A DNA stretch of 64,000 nucleotides from Bradyrhizobium guangdongense (GCF_004114975.1 NZ_CP030051.1:992001-1056000); one strand, 5' to 3'; positions 26,519 to 35,617 are shown, counted from the stretch's first letter. The notes: generated by a model not told the origin, from the sequence alone. Program-made: numbers and translations.

Positions 26519-27130
26519 ATGACGGTGATCGAAACGGTCGAACAGCTGGAAGCCATCTATGGCGCCACCAACGACGCCTCGACCGTGAAAGTCGCCGACC
26601 ATGTCACCCCGCTCTACCGCATCTTCATCGAGAAGGCGCCGTTCGCGGCGCTCGCCACCATCGGGCCCGAGCGCGTCGACTGCTCGCCGCGCGGCGATCT
26701 CCCCGGCTTCGTCCGCATCCATGATCCCAAAACGCTGATGCTGCCCGACCGGCGCGGCAACAACCGGATCGATTCCCTTCGCAACATCGTGCGTGATCCC
26801 AGGGTGTCGCTGATGTTCCTGATCCCCGGCTCCGGCAATGCGGTCCGCGCCAACGGCCGCGCGCACCTCTCGGTCGAGCCCGAACTGCTGGCCTCGTTCG
26901 AGGTCCAGGGCAAGGCGCCGCGTAGCGTCATGGTGATGAGTGTGGACGAGATCTACTTCCAATGCGCCCGCGCCATCGTCCGCGCCGACCTCTGGAATCC
27001 CGACAAGCGCGTCGATCCCAAAGCGCTGCCGACGCCGGGCCAGATCCTCGCCGAGATGAGCGAGAACAAGGTCGGCGGCGCGGCGTATGATCGCGACTGG
27101 CCGGAGCGGGCGGCCGCGACGATGTGGTAA
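26519..27130 (+). CDS. PPOX-class (pyridoxamine 5'-phosphate oxidase-like) flavoprotein
   Basis: Protein of 203 aa with the split-barrel FMN-binding fold of the MSMEG_1061-like PPOX family. Visible segments are FAALATIGPERVDCSPRGD and LMLPDRRGNNRIDSLRNIV, which line the flavin site, and a conserved tail SVDEIYFQCARAIVRADLW. AAGGAGAG precedes the ATG at 26519. It follows phnN by 25 bp and could be co-transcribed with the phn operon, but no role in phosphonate use is known for the family. Confidence 0.85.
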   Translation: MTVIETVEQLEAIYGATNDASTVKVADHVTPLYRIFIEKAPFAALATIGPERVDCSPRGDLPGFVRIHDPKTLMLPDRRGNNRIDSLRNIVRDPRVSLMFLIPGSGNAVRANGRAHLSVEPELLASFEVQGKAPRSVMVMSVDEIYFQCARAIVRADLWNPDKRVDPKALPTPGQILAEMSENKVGGAAYDRDWPERAAATMW

Positions 27131-27351
27131 GCCTCTTACACGTCGCGAGCCGGGATTCGTAGCAACCATTAAGTCGCCCCCGATGGCCTTGATGGTGACG
27201 CCGCGCTTGCGCCCATCAAGGCGTGGCCTGGCAGCAGCTGATGTAAGGCGGGAGCAGAGCGACGGCCAGCCTTGACGGCCGCCGCGCGCGGCGTCTTTGT
27301 TGCGGCAGGTCGGGACGAAGAAACGGTCGCCTAGTCGAACAAAGAAACGGG
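27131..27351. other. Intergenic stretch upstream-end of IS110 element, no gene seen
   Basis: About 220 bp of GC-rich sequence between the PPOX gene and the IS110 transposase stop. It contains partly palindromic pieces (for example CTTGATGG ... CCATCAAG at 27187-27220) and a frame without a credible start. It may include the flank of the IS110 element. Confidence 0.4.
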
Positions 27352-28323
27352 TCAGGCGGCGGGCCGCTTGGCGAGTTGAGGCAGCTCTGCCACCCAGGGA
27401 GTTCCGCGGGCGACGACGGCGTTGATCGTGACGAGCAGCTTTCTGGCGCAGGCGATGAGCGCGCATTTGTGGCCTTTGCCGGCGGCGATCAGGCGGGCGT
27501 ACAGAGCCTTGAGCTGCGGATTCCAGCGGAAGGATGCCGCAAGGGCCGCGGTGTAGAGCGCCCGGCGCAGGCGTTCGCGGCCACCCTCGATGTGACGGGC
27601 GCCGGCGCGATTGCCGCTGTCGTCGTCGTAAGGCGCCAGCCCGCCGAGAGCTGCAGCGGGCCCACGCGTGATGTTGCCGACCTCGGGCATCCTGACCAGG
27701 ACGGCAACCGCGGTCGGCAGGCCGCAGCCGGCGACGCTATAGATCAGATCGAGCCGTGCGGCCAGATCAGGGTGCTTGCGGATCGTCGCCAGCAGCGCTT
27801 TGAGTTCAGCTCGTTTGGACTTGGTCAGGAGCGCGATCTGCGCCTTCCAAACCCCTTGAATCCGCGTGTCGCGGCAACTCTCAAGCCGGTTCTTCAGTCT
27901 TGCGATGTCCTCCGTGATCTGGTCGATCATCGTCAGATGCTCGGCAAAGGGCTGCAGACGCGGATCCGGAGCGGGATGGATCGTTTTGACCGCAGCAGTG
28001 CACATCGCGATCAGCGCCGCGTCGATCGTATCGTTCTTGGCCAGCAGCTGATGGAACGTGGCATAGGCACGGACCTGCTTGGGCTGAAACAGGACGACGA
28101 CGAACCGCTTGCGTCGCAGCTCAGCGACGACAGCCCGCTCATAGCCTCCGCTTGCCTCGATCCCTATCCGCTTGACCTTGTGGCCCTTCAGCCACTCCAC
28201 CAGCTCCTGGCGGCCTTCTACCGTATTGTCGACCTGCAATCGCTCCGAGCTGCCGTCGACCGCCACGTCGAGCTTGTCTTTGCCGGTATCGATCCCGGCA
28301 CAGATCATGATATGCTTGGCCAT
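27352..28323 (-). CDS. IS110-family transposase
   Basis: Transposase of 323 aa. The N-terminal RuvC-like DEDD catalytic domain shows CAGIDTGKDKLDV, the Glu in GIEASGGYE and the KNDTIDA pair. The C-terminal transposase_20 domain has SVAGCGLPTAVAVLVRMPEV and the Ser-containing segment, GGLAPYDDDSGNRAG. The start at 28323 has AGGGAGG upstream. It appears full length. Its sequence is different from the IS110 gene at 55753. IS110 elements lack clear terminal repeats, so the ends are not defined here. Confidence 0.93.
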   Translation of the reverse strand: MAKHIMICAGIDTGKDKLDVAVDGSSERLQVDNTVEGRQELVEWLKGHKVKRIGIEASGGYERAVVAELRRKRFVVVLFQPKQVRAYATFHQLLAKNDTIDAALIAMCTAAVKTIHPAPDPRLQPFAEHLTMIDQITEDIARLKNRLESCRDTRIQGVWKAQIALLTKSKRAELKALLATIRKHPDLAARLDLIYSVAGCGLPTAVAVLVRMPEVGNITRGPAAALGGLAPYDDDSGNRAGARHIEGGRERLRRALYTAALAASFRWNPQLKALYARLIAAGKGHKCALIACARKLLVTINAVVARGTPWVAELPQLAKRPAA

Positions 28324-28634
28324 CTTCCTCGACCCTCCCTTGTGAATGCGAACCTGAAGTTCGTTCAACCATGCGGGTCCCGCTGAAGTGCCGACCGCGA
28401 TCTTGCTACGAAACGCAGCCCTTCAGGGCTTCGGTGGGCATCGATCCGATCGATCGGCGGCCCAGCTCGGGCGGCCACCCGGGCTGGGCCATTCCTCACG
28501 GAACGTGGCCATCCTAACCCGGCGCGCTAATACAAGGGTGGGCAAAGGCGCACTTGCGCCGTGCCCACGAATTCTCACCAATCACACGCAAAGGGTGGGC
28601 ACGCATTCCCCGCGTTCGGAAGAGGGAGGCCCCC
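28324..28634. repeat. Hairpin-rich gap: IS110 flank and REP-like repeat
   Basis: No gene is seen in these 311 bp. A long imperfect hairpin at about 28456-28488 (GGCCCAGC ... GCTGGGCC) may belong to the IS110 element. At about 28539-28573 GTGGGCAAAGGCGCA and TGCGCCGTGCCCAC form a second stem-loop of a type repeated in Bradyrhizobium intergenic DNA; a partial copy GGGTGGGCACGC follows at 28585. Confidence 0.5.
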
Positions 28635-29366
28635 CTAATTGAACGCCATCCCGCCGCTCAGCGCGATGGTCTGCCCCGTCATGTAGGCGTTGTCGACCAG
28701 CAGCATCACCGCTTTCGCCACCTCGTCCGCGGTGCCGAACCGGCCGAGCGGGATGCGGCTGACGAGCTGCGGCTGGCCGCTCATCATGTCGGTCTCTATC
28801 AGCGACGGCGCCACTGCGTTGACAGTGATGCCCTCCTTCACCAGCCGTGCCGCGTAGCCGCGGGTGAGCCCTTCCATCCCGGCCTTTGACGCATTGTAAT
28901 GCGGGCCGATCGAGCCGGCGCCCCGCGCAGCACCCGAGGAGATGTTGACGATGCGGCCCCAGTTTCGCGCGCGCATCGACGGCAGCACCGCTTGCGTGCA
29001 CAGGAAGGCGGATTTCAGGTTGACCAGGATGGTGCGATCGAAATCCTCCTCGGTGAGGTCATCGACGCCGCGGGTGATCGCGATGCCGGCATTGTTGACG
29101 AGAATGTCGATGGGCCCAAGCCCGGCCGTGACGCGCTCGACCATTCCGGCCACGGCTGCGCGCTGCGACACATCGGCCGCGACTACGATGGCGCGGCCGC
29201 CCTGCCGGACAATCTCGCCTGCGAGTTGTTCAGCCGGGCCAATTCTCTCGCGGCAATTGATTGCCACCGCCACGCCTGCTTCGGCCAGCGCACGGCAGAC
29301 CGCTGCGCCAATCCCGCGCGAGCCGCCGGTGACGAGCGCGACGCGCCCCTTGAGTGTCTCTGACAT
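28635..29366 (-). CDS. SDR-family oxidoreductase (FabG-like)
   Basis: Short-chain dehydrogenase (243 aa). Cofactor motif TGGSRGIGAA near residue 12, structural NNAG near 86, catalytic Ser in NISSGAARG, and the YNASK motif (Tyr and Lys) are intact, so it should be active with NAD(P)H. It resembles 3-oxoacyl-ACP reductases but the substrate is unknown. The ATG at 29366 follows GGAG; the frame continues to 29393 without a better start. Confidence 0.9.
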   Translation of the reverse strand: MSETLKGRVALVTGGSRGIGAAVCRALAEAGVAVAINCRERIGPAEQLAGEIVRQGGRAIVVAADVSQRAAVAGMVERVTAGLGPIDILVNNAGIAITRGVDDLTEEDFDRTILVNLKSAFLCTQAVLPSMRARNWGRIVNISSGAARGAGSIGPHYNASKAGMEGLTRGYAARLVKEGITVNAVAPSLIETDMMSGQPQLVSRIPLGRFGTADEVAKAVMLLVDNAYMTGQTIALSGGMAFN

Positions 29367-29447
29367 GAAAGCTCCGCTCGATCCAATGACCACCGGATCG
29401 TCAGTCGAGAGCAGCTCGCGTTCAACTCACAAGGCCGCTACACGCCA

Positions 29448-29951
29448 TCAGCTTCGGCGGCGTGCCCTGGTGCGCGCCGCCTTCTTCGCGGCGGCGGAGC
29501 GGGCCATGGCGCCCTTGGTGCGGCTCGCCTTCCGTGCGGCGGCCGAACGCGACGCCGCGCTGCGGCGGCTTGCGGCGCTCTTGGCTTGTTTCGAGAGCGC
29601 GTTGCGCGATGCCGTCGAGCGCGGCTCCTTCTTCAGGACGTTCTCGACGGCGCGTGACACCTTCGGCCGCCGCTTCGGCGTGCGTTTACCCTGGCCGGCC
29701 TCATAGGCGTATTTGGCGCTGCGGCGCGTCGATTTCTTGGTGCGTCCTTTGCGCGGCGGCGGCAGATCGACGCCGGCGCGGCGCGCCTCGGACAGGCCGA
29801 TGGCAATCGCCTGCTTGGTCGAGCGCGCGCCGTGCTTGCCTTTCCGGATCTTGTCGATCTGGTCCTTGACGAATTCGCCGGCCTGCGTGCTGGCCGATTT
29901 GCCGGCGCGCTTGTCCTGCTTGGCTTTGCGAATGACTTCTTGTCTTGGCAT
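29448..29951 (-). CDS. Histone H1-like basic protein (DUF6496 type)
   Basis: Strongly basic protein (167 aa). The N-terminal part (about residues 1-60) has the RKAKQDKRAGKSASTQAGEF motif of the DUF6496 family, a conserved QAIAIGLSEARRAG helix follows, and the C-terminal half is low-complexity Ala/Lys/Arg/Ser with repeats such as SRSAAARKAS and AAAKKAAR, like eukaryotic H1 tails. It probably binds nucleic acid in the cytoplasm. Function is not established. Confidence 0.75.
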   Translation of the reverse strand: MPRQEVIRKAKQDKRAGKSASTQAGEFVKDQIDKIRKGKHGARSTKQAIAIGLSEARRAGVDLPPPRKGRTKKSTRRSAKYAYEAGQGKRTPKRRPKVSRAVENVLKKEPRSTASRNALSKQAKSAASRRSAASRSAAARKASRTKGAMARSAAAKKAARTRARRRS

Positions 29952-30019
29952 GGGTCAAGTTCCCTCTGGAGTTCACAGGGATGTCCGACCGCAACGCATG
30001 ACGCGGACGATTGATCCGC

Positions 30020-30802
30020 TCAGTTCCTCAAGGCCGCCAGCAGTTCGTCCGGACGCTCGGCCATGATCATGTGGCCGGCGCCCGGCACCACGATCGTCTT
30101 TGCATGCGGAATCGCCGCCGCAAGCGCTTTGCCGGCCTTCGGCGGCGTCATCATGTCTCTTTCGCCGAGGATGAGGGTAACAGGCACTTTCACGCTCGCT
30201 GCTGCCTGAAGCGCGTTCGCATAGGCATTGCAGGCCGACAAATCACGGAACAGCACGCCGGGTTCGCAGTGTTTCAACACCGCCTGCGCGCCGCCATGCA
30301 TCCACAGGCCCGGCGCAAGGCTGCCGCCGAGCTCGGCCCTGAAGCCGAGGCCCCAGATCGAGACCATGTCGTTCGCATCCTGCGAGTTGGCTTCCGCCGC
30401 TTTGAGCAGATCCGGGCCCACCGTCATGGTCGCGGCCGTGCCGATCAGGCTGAGCGCGGACACCTTGTGGGGATGCCGCGCGGCGGTCTCCAGCGAGATC
30501 AGCGATCCCATGGAATGGCCGATCAGGTGCGCCTTGGCAGCTCCTGTCGCATCGAGCAGCGCCGAGGTCCAATCGGCCATGTCGGCGATGCTTCCCAGAG
30601 ACGGCCCGGCGGAGCGGCCGTGCCCGGGGAGATCAGGCGCCAGCACGCCGAAGCCGTGATGGGCGAACCAGCGCGTATGCAGCGCCCAGGTGGAATGGTC
30701 GAAGCCCGCGCCGTGGAGGAAGACGACTGTGGGCAGCGTCTTATCGAAGTCGCGGCCGCCGGTTGCGACGAACACCTCGGTGCCGTTGACGGTGAGCTGC
30801 AT
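30020..30802 (-). CDS. Alpha/beta hydrolase
   Basis: Cytoplasmic alpha/beta-hydrolase (260 aa). HGAGFDHS forms the oxyanion-hole region, GHSMGSL holds the nucleophile, LGERDMMTP the acid and GAGHMIM the catalytic His. It resembles small-molecule esterases such as 3-oxoadipate enol-lactonase-like enzymes; the substrate is not evident. It starts 4 bp after metY and is probably in the same operon. Confidence 0.88.
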   Translation of the reverse strand: MQLTVNGTEVFVATGGRDFDKTLPTVVFLHGAGFDHSTWALHTRWFAHHGFGVLAPDLPGHGRSAGPSLGSIADMADWTSALLDATGAAKAHLIGHSMGSLISLETAARHPHKVSALSLIGTAATMTVGPDLLKAAEANSQDANDMVSIWGLGFRAELGGSLAPGLWMHGGAQAVLKHCEPGVLFRDLSACNAYANALQAAASVKVPVTLILGERDMMTPPKAGKALAAAIPHAKTIVVPGAGHMIMAERPDELLAALRN

Positions 30803-30806
30803 CCTG

Positions 30807-32102
30807 TCAAACCTTCTGCGAGATGCGCAGCGCCTGCGCGAGATCGTCGATGATGTCGGACGCGGTCTCGATGCCGACCGACAGCCGCACCAGCTCCTCG
30901 CCGATGCCGGCGGCCTTGAGCTGCTCGGCGTCCATCTGCTGATGCGTGGTCGAAGCCGGGTGTATCACCAATGTCTTGGCGTCGCCGACATTGGCGAGAT
31001 GGCTGATCATGCGCAAGCTCTCGATGAACTTTCGGCCCGCGGGCCGGCCGCCCTTGATGCCGAACGAGACGATCGACCCCGCGCCGCGCGGCAGCAGCGT
31101 TTTTGCCAGCTGATAATCGGGATGGTTCTCCAGCGAGGGATGCAGCACCCAGTCGACCGCCTTGTTGGACTTCAGGGCTTCCAGCACCAGATGCGTGTTC
31201 TGCATGTGCCTGTCCATGCGCACGGCGAGCGTCTCGACGCCCTGCAGCAGCTGGAACGCGTTGGTCGGCGACAGGCAGGCGCCGAAATCGCGCAAACCTT
31301 CCGTGCGCGCACGCATGATGAAGGCGGCCGTGCCGAACTGCTCGTCGAAGACGATGCCGTGATAGCCGCCATAGGGCTCGGTCAGCACGCCGAACTTGCC
31401 CGAGCCGCGCCAGTCGAAGCGGCCGCCGTCGACGATGGCGCCGCCGATCGCGATGCCATGCCCGCCGATCCATTTGGTTGCCGAATGCATCACGATGTCG
31501 GCCCCGAGCTCGACCGGCCGGCTGAGATAGGGCGTGGCGAAGGTGTTGTCGATCAGCAGCGGGATCTTCGCCTCATGCGCAATCGCGGCGACCGCGGGGA
31601 TGTCAAGCACCTCAAGGCCCGGATTGCCGATGGTCTCGCCGATCACGAGCTTCGTATGCGGCCTGATCGCGGCGCGGAACGCATCGAGATCGCGCGGCTT
31701 CGCGAAGGTCGTGGTGATGCCGAAGCGCGGCAGCGTATGCGCGAGCAGGTTGATGGTGCCGCCATAGAGCGAGCTCGACGCCACGATATGGTCGCCGGCA
31801 TTGAGCAGCGTCGCGATGGCGAGGTGCAGCGCCGCCATGCCGCTCGCGGTGCAGATCGCGCCGACGCCGCCTTCGAGCGCCGCAAGCCGCTCTTCCAGCA
31901 CGCCGGTGGTGGGGTTGGAGATGCGCGTGTAGATGTGGCCGGCGCGCTCCAGGTTGAACAGCGCCGCCGCGTGATCGGAATCCTGGAACACGTAGGACGT
32001 GGTCTGGTAGATCGGCACCGCGCGGGCGCCGGTCGCGGGATCCGGATGCTGGCCCGCATGCAGGCTCAGGGTTTCGAAGGCAGGCGGTTTTGGCGCGGGC
32101 AT
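30807..32102 (-). CDS. metY: O-acetylhomoserine aminocarboxypropyltransferase (sulfhydrylase)
   Basis: PLP-dependent Cys/Met metabolism enzyme (431 aa, the size of MetY rather than the 380-400 aa of MetB/MetC). It converts O-acetylhomoserine plus sulfide to homocysteine. Visible features: FETLSLHAGQHPDPATGARA at the N terminus, YTRISNPT, SGMAALHLA, and the PLP lysine in HSATKWIGGHG near residue 209. The ATG at 32102 follows TGAGG; a longer frame would need TTG at 32114. Related to O-succinylhomoserine sulfhydrylase, so the exact acyl donor is inferred. Confidence 0.93.
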   Translation of the reverse strand: MPAPKPPAFETLSLHAGQHPDPATGARAVPIYQTTSYVFQDSDHAAALFNLERAGHIYTRISNPTTGVLEERLAALEGGVGAICTASGMAALHLAIATLLNAGDHIVASSSLYGGTINLLAHTLPRFGITTTFAKPRDLDAFRAAIRPHTKLVIGETIGNPGLEVLDIPAVAAIAHEAKIPLLIDNTFATPYLSRPVELGADIVMHSATKWIGGHGIAIGGAIVDGGRFDWRGSGKFGVLTEPYGGYHGIVFDEQFGTAAFIMRARTEGLRDFGACLSPTNAFQLLQGVETLAVRMDRHMQNTHLVLEALKSNKAVDWVLHPSLENHPDYQLAKTLLPRGAGSIVSFGIKGGRPAGRKFIESLRMISHLANVGDAKTLVIHPASTTHQQMDAEQLKAAGIGEELVRLSVGIETASDIIDDLAQALRISQKV

Positions 32103-32198
32103 GCGTGGCCTCAAAGCTCGGTCGGCGATGGCGGCCCTTGTGCCACAAAACGAGGGAGCAAGTCAGCCATTGACAGCGCCGCGTGAGCTCCGGGAGCG

Positions 32199-32993
32199 CT
32201 AACCGCGGATCGCCTGCTCGATGACACGCGCCTCGCGCAACAGGATCTCCGCGACCTCCTGCTCGCGGCGCGGGCCGAGCCTCGTTCGAACGGCGGAGAC
32301 GGTCATGGCCGCCGCGGGCCGGCCGTCCGGGGTCTTGATCCAGGTCGAGATCGATTTGGTGCCCTGAACGAGGCCAAGCTCCCGCATGCCGTAGCCGCGC
32401 CGCCGTGCCGCGACGACCTGGCCGAGCACGGTCGCAGCGTCGGTGCGGTAGCTCTCGAATCTCTTTTCATTGGCCGCGACAAGCTTTCGCGCATCCTGCG
32501 GCGGCAGCGCGGCGAGGATGGCCACCCCCGCGCTGGAAACGCCGAGCGGGCGGCGCGCGCCGACATCGATCGACAGCACCTGGATCGGATAGGCGCCGAT
32601 CCGGCGATCGACGCACAGCGTGTCGTTGCCGGTCCGTACCGTCAGGAACAGCGTGTCGCCGATCGCGGCGGAAGCCCGGCGCAGCGAAGGTCCCGCCGCG
32701 ACCAGCAGCGGCGAGGGCTGGGGACGCGCCAGCGCCAGCTCAGGCACCTGGTTGCCGATCGCATAGCAGCCGGTTCGATCGTGCCGTTCGACGATGCCTT
32801 CCTCGATCAGCACGTGCACGATGCGATGCACGGTCGGGCGGGTGAGGCCGGTCGCCTGCACGACCTCGGCCAATGGCACACCGTCCTCGCGGCCTGCGGC
32901 AAGAATGCGCAGCACCGCGAGCGCGCGCCGGATGGCTTGCGCGCCTTGCCGCGGTTCTGTGGGGCTGTTGGCCGGCTTGCGTCTCTTGTCCAT
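32199..32993 (-). CDS. IclR-family transcriptional regulator
   Basis: IclR regulator (264 aa). The N-terminal winged HTH covers about residues 18-80 (AIRRALAVLRILAAG, VQATGLTRPTVHRIVHVL) and the GAF-like effector domain follows (DTLFLTVRTGNDTLCVDRRI, LGVSSAGVAILAALP). It is divergent from the catabolic operon starting at 33123 and is its probable regulator. I chose ATG 32993, which lies inside a perfect inverted repeat; GTG 33020 is an alternative. Confidence 0.9.
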   Translation of the reverse strand: MDKRRKPANSPTEPRQGAQAIRRALAVLRILAAGREDGVPLAEVVQATGLTRPTVHRIVHVLIEEGIVERHDRTGCYAIGNQVPELALARPQPSPLLVAAGPSLRRASAAIGDTLFLTVRTGNDTLCVDRRIGAYPIQVLSIDVGARRPLGVSSAGVAILAALPPQDARKLVAANEKRFESYRTDAATVLGQVVAARRRGYGMRELGLVQGTKSISTWIKTPDGRPAAAMTVSAVRTRLGPRREQEVAEILLREARVIEQAIRG

Positions 32994-33006
32994 ATTGTGG
33001 ACAAGA
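32984..33006. promoter_or_regulatory. Inverted repeat at the iclR start (candidate IclR operator)
   Basis: TCTTGTCCA and TGGACAAGA form perfect 9-bp arms with a 5-bp spacer. The repeat covers the iclR start codon and sits 117 bp upstream of the divergent operon. Autorepressing IclR proteins bind dyads of this size. Confidence 0.6.
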
Positions 33007-33122
33007 ACGCCATAATTCACTCGACAGGTAAAGCGCCCATCGGGAGATTGCGCCGCAGTCGAGTGCCGTGCGCGTCATCGGGGCATGCGACCTGGAATTG
33101 GAAGCGCCGCCGGGAGGTTAAC

Positions 33123-34088
33123 ATGAGATTAATCGCAATTGCCATCGCTGCCGTCGCTGCGATGCTGGCAGGGCCGGTGTCGGCCCAGCAATGGCCGGCA
33201 CGCAGCGTCAAGCTGATCGTGCCCTATCCCGCCGGCGGCAACGTCGACAGCGCCGCGCGCATCATCGCCGACAAGCTTCAGGAAAAGCTCGGCCAGCCCT
33301 TCATCATCGAGAACAAGGCCGGCGCCGGCGGCATGATCGCGGGCGAAGCCTTCGCGAAATCGGCACCCGACGGCTACACGCTGTTCGTCGGCGCCAACGG
33401 CCCGGTGCTGTTCGCGACCGAGATCAACAAGCGCGATGCCTACAACTGGAAGAAGGATTTCCTGCCGATCTCGACGATCTCGATGACGCCGCTGGTGCTC
33501 GAGGTCCATCCGTCGGTGCAGGCCAACACGTTCAAGGAGTTCGTCGACCTCGCCAAGCGCGAGCCCGGCAAGCTGACCATGGCCTCGCCCGGCCCCGGCA
33601 CCACCAACCACCTGCTCAGCGAGTTGATGCAGTCGAGCCTCGACCTGCAATGGGTTACGGCGCATTACCGCGGCAACGCGCCTGCGATCAACGATCTCCT
33701 CGGCGGCCAGGTGCAGTTCGCGTTCGACCAGCTCACGGTCAGTCTCCAGCACATCAAGGCCGGCCTGTTCCGCGCGCTCGCGGTCACCAGCCCGCACCGT
33801 CTGAAGTCGCTGCCCGACGTGCCGACCTTTGCCGAGCTCGGCTACAAGGACTTCGACGGCCAGACCTTCACCGGCCTGTTCGCGCCCGCGGGCACGCCGG
33901 CGCCCATCGTCGACAAGCTGCACGAGACGCTGGTTGCGATCCTGAAAGACCCGAGCGTGGTCGACAAGTTCGACAAGCTGGGTGCCGAAGCCACGCCGAT
34001 GACGCCGGACGAGTTCAGGGCTTATCTCGAGCGCGAGGACGCCAAGTGGATTCCGGTCGTGCGCAAGGCCAACATCAAGGCCGATTGA
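33123..34088 (+). CDS. Bug/TctC-family solute-binding protein
   Basis: Periplasmic tripartite-tricarboxylate-transporter receptor (321 aa). It has a signal peptide ending at VSAQ (residue about 22), the family start WPARSVKLIVPYPAGGNVD, the ENKAGAGGMIAGE loop and the MASPGPGTTNHL region that binds carboxylates. GGGAGGTT precedes the ATG. No TctA/B membrane genes are in the window, as is common for Bug proteins. It is the first gene of the IclR-linked operon and probably captures the organic acid that the operon degrades. Confidence 0.93.
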   Translation: MRLIAIAIAAVAAMLAGPVSAQQWPARSVKLIVPYPAGGNVDSAARIIADKLQEKLGQPFIIENKAGAGGMIAGEAFAKSAPDGYTLFVGANGPVLFATEINKRDAYNWKKDFLPISTISMTPLVLEVHPSVQANTFKEFVDLAKREPGKLTMASPGPGTTNHLLSELMQSSLDLQWVTAHYRGNAPAINDLLGGQVQFAFDQLTVSLQHIKAGLFRALAVTSPHRLKSLPDVPTFAELGYKDFDGQTFTGLFAPAGTPAPIVDKLHETLVAILKDPSVVDKFDKLGAEATPMTPDEFRAYLEREDAKWIPVVRKANIKAD

Positions 34089-34091
34089 GCG

Positions 34092-34709
34092 ATGCGGATC
34101 GATCCCACCGAGCTCGGCGCGGAGCGCATCTACCGGCTGATGACCGGCATCGTGGTGCCGCGCCCGATCGCCTGGGTGACCAGTCTGTCGCGCGCAGGCG
34201 TGCTCAATCTCGCGCCGTTCAGCGCCTTCACCTTCGTCTCGCAGAAGCCGCCGATGCTCGCCATCAGCGTCGGCCGCAAGGGCGCCGACTACAAGGACAC
34301 CGCGCACAACATCCTCGACACCGAGGAATACGTCATCCACATCGCCGACACCCCGCTGATGTCTGCGGTGCACGACAGTTCGGTCGAGCATCCGCCCGAG
34401 ATCAGCGAGGTCGAGCATCTCGGGCTCGAGACGCTGCCGTGCGAGCGCATCAAGGTGCCCAGGCTTTCGGCGGCGCCCGTGGCGATGGAATGCGTGTTCC
34501 GGCAATGTCTGGAGTTCGGCGACGCCCGCAGCCGGCTGATCGTCGGCGAGGTCGTGATGTTCCACGTCCGCGACGGCCTCGTGAACGACGGCAAGGTCGA
34601 GACCAGGGCGCTCGACCCGATCGCGCGCATCGGCGGTCCTCGTTATGCCCGCCTCGGCGAGATCGTGACGCTGAACACGGTGTTCCAGACTCCCAAATCA
34701 AAAGACTGA
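34092..34709 (+). CDS. Flavin reductase-like / FMN-binding split-barrel protein
   Basis: Protein of 205 aa with the flavin reductase-like domain: MTGIVVPRPIAWVTSLSRAG, LAPFSAFTFVSQKPP and the later FRQCLEFGD region. In this subfamily FMN is bound and either supplied to a partner oxygenase or used directly in catalysis. No oxygenase is adjacent. It starts 3 bp after the binding-protein gene, inside the same operon. Confidence 0.85.
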   Translation: MRIDPTELGAERIYRLMTGIVVPRPIAWVTSLSRAGVLNLAPFSAFTFVSQKPPMLAISVGRKGADYKDTAHNILDTEEYVIHIADTPLMSAVHDSSVEHPPEISEVEHLGLETLPCERIKVPRLSAAPVAMECVFRQCLEFGDARSRLIVGEVVMFHVRDGLVNDGKVETRALDPIARIGGPRYARLGEIVTLNTVFQTPKSKD

Positions 34710-34754
34710 GCGCTTGGGCCCCCGAACGCGCCTCTCGACACCTGGAGAATGACA

Positions 34755-35615
34755 ATGCGACTGGTGAGCTATCTGGTGGACGGAGAGCCGCGCTATGGCG
34801 CTGCCGTTGAAGCCGGCGTCATCGATCTGACCAAGCGGATCGGCCGCGACTTCTCCGACGTGAAAGCGTTGATCGCGGCGAACGCGCTCGGCGATGCGCA
34901 GGAGGCGGTGGCCGGTCAAAAGCCCGACTACGCGCTGGAAGAGCTCACGCTGTTGCCGCCGGTGCTGGCGCCGGAGAAGCTCTGGTGCATCGGCGTCAAC
35001 TACGCCGAGCGCAATGCCGAATACAAGGACAATTCGGACCTGCCCAAATATCCGAGCCTGTTCGTGCGCAGCATGTCGTCGATGACAGGTTCCGGCCAGC
35101 CGCTCGAGAAGCCCAAAGTCTCCGACCAGCTCGATTATGAAGGCGAGCTCGTCATCGTGATCGGCCAGGGCGGCCGTCATATCAGCCGCGAGAAAGCCTG
35201 GTCGCACATCTTCGGCATGACGCTGTGCAACGAGGGCACGATCCGCGACTGGCTGCGCCACGGCAAGTTCAACGTCACGCAGGGCAAGAACTTCGACCGT
35301 TCCGGCAGCATCGGCCCCTGGATCGTCACCGCGGACGAGCTTGATCCGCGGGGGCCGCACGACATCATCACCCGCGTCAATGGCGAGGTCCGGCAGCAGG
35401 ATACGACCGAGCGACTGATGTTCCCGTTCGACTTCCTGATCTCCTATCTCTCGACGTTCGCCACGCTCAAGCCCGGCGACATGATCGTGACGGGCACGCC
35501 GACCGGGGCGGGCGCGCGCTTCGACCCGCCGCGCTGGCTCAAGGTCGGCGACGTCGTCGAGGTCGAGTCGAGCCGTATCGGCGTTCTTCGCAACACCGTG
35601 GCCGCGGAGCAGTAA
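34755..35615 (+). CDS. Fumarylacetoacetate hydrolase (FAH) family protein
   Basis: FAH-fold enzyme (286 aa). The core WCIGVNYAERNAEYK, the metal ligands in DYEGELVIVIG and the end GTPTGAGARFDPPRWLKVGD are typical. The usual ND of the third-ligand region reads NEGTIRDW here. Family members hydrolyse or decarboxylate 2-keto dicarboxylates, or hydrate them, in meta-cleavage routes. ATG 34755 has GGAGA at correct spacing; ATG 34749 is too close to it. Confidence 0.88.
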   Translation: MRLVSYLVDGEPRYGAAVEAGVIDLTKRIGRDFSDVKALIAANALGDAQEAVAGQKPDYALEELTLLPPVLAPEKLWCIGVNYAERNAEYKDNSDLPKYPSLFVRSMSSMTGSGQPLEKPKVSDQLDYEGELVIVIGQGGRHISREKAWSHIFGMTLCNEGTIRDWLRHGKFNVTQGKNFDRSGSIGPWIVTADELDPRGPHDIITRVNGEVRQQDTTERLMFPFDFLISYLSTFATLKPGDMIVTGTPTGAGARFDPPRWLKVGDVVEVESSRIGVLRNTVAAEQ

Positions 35616-35617
35616 TC

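Noticed and set aside
29448..29650. Tandem DNA repeat in the basic-protein gene
   Set aside because: The repetition reflects Ala/Lys/Arg/Ser codons of the protein tail; units are irregular in length.
32103..32198. SAM-II-type riboswitch before metY
   Set aside because: I looked for the conserved core of alphaproteobacterial SAM-II elements (GCTAAAG-type 3' segment) on the minus strand and did not find it.
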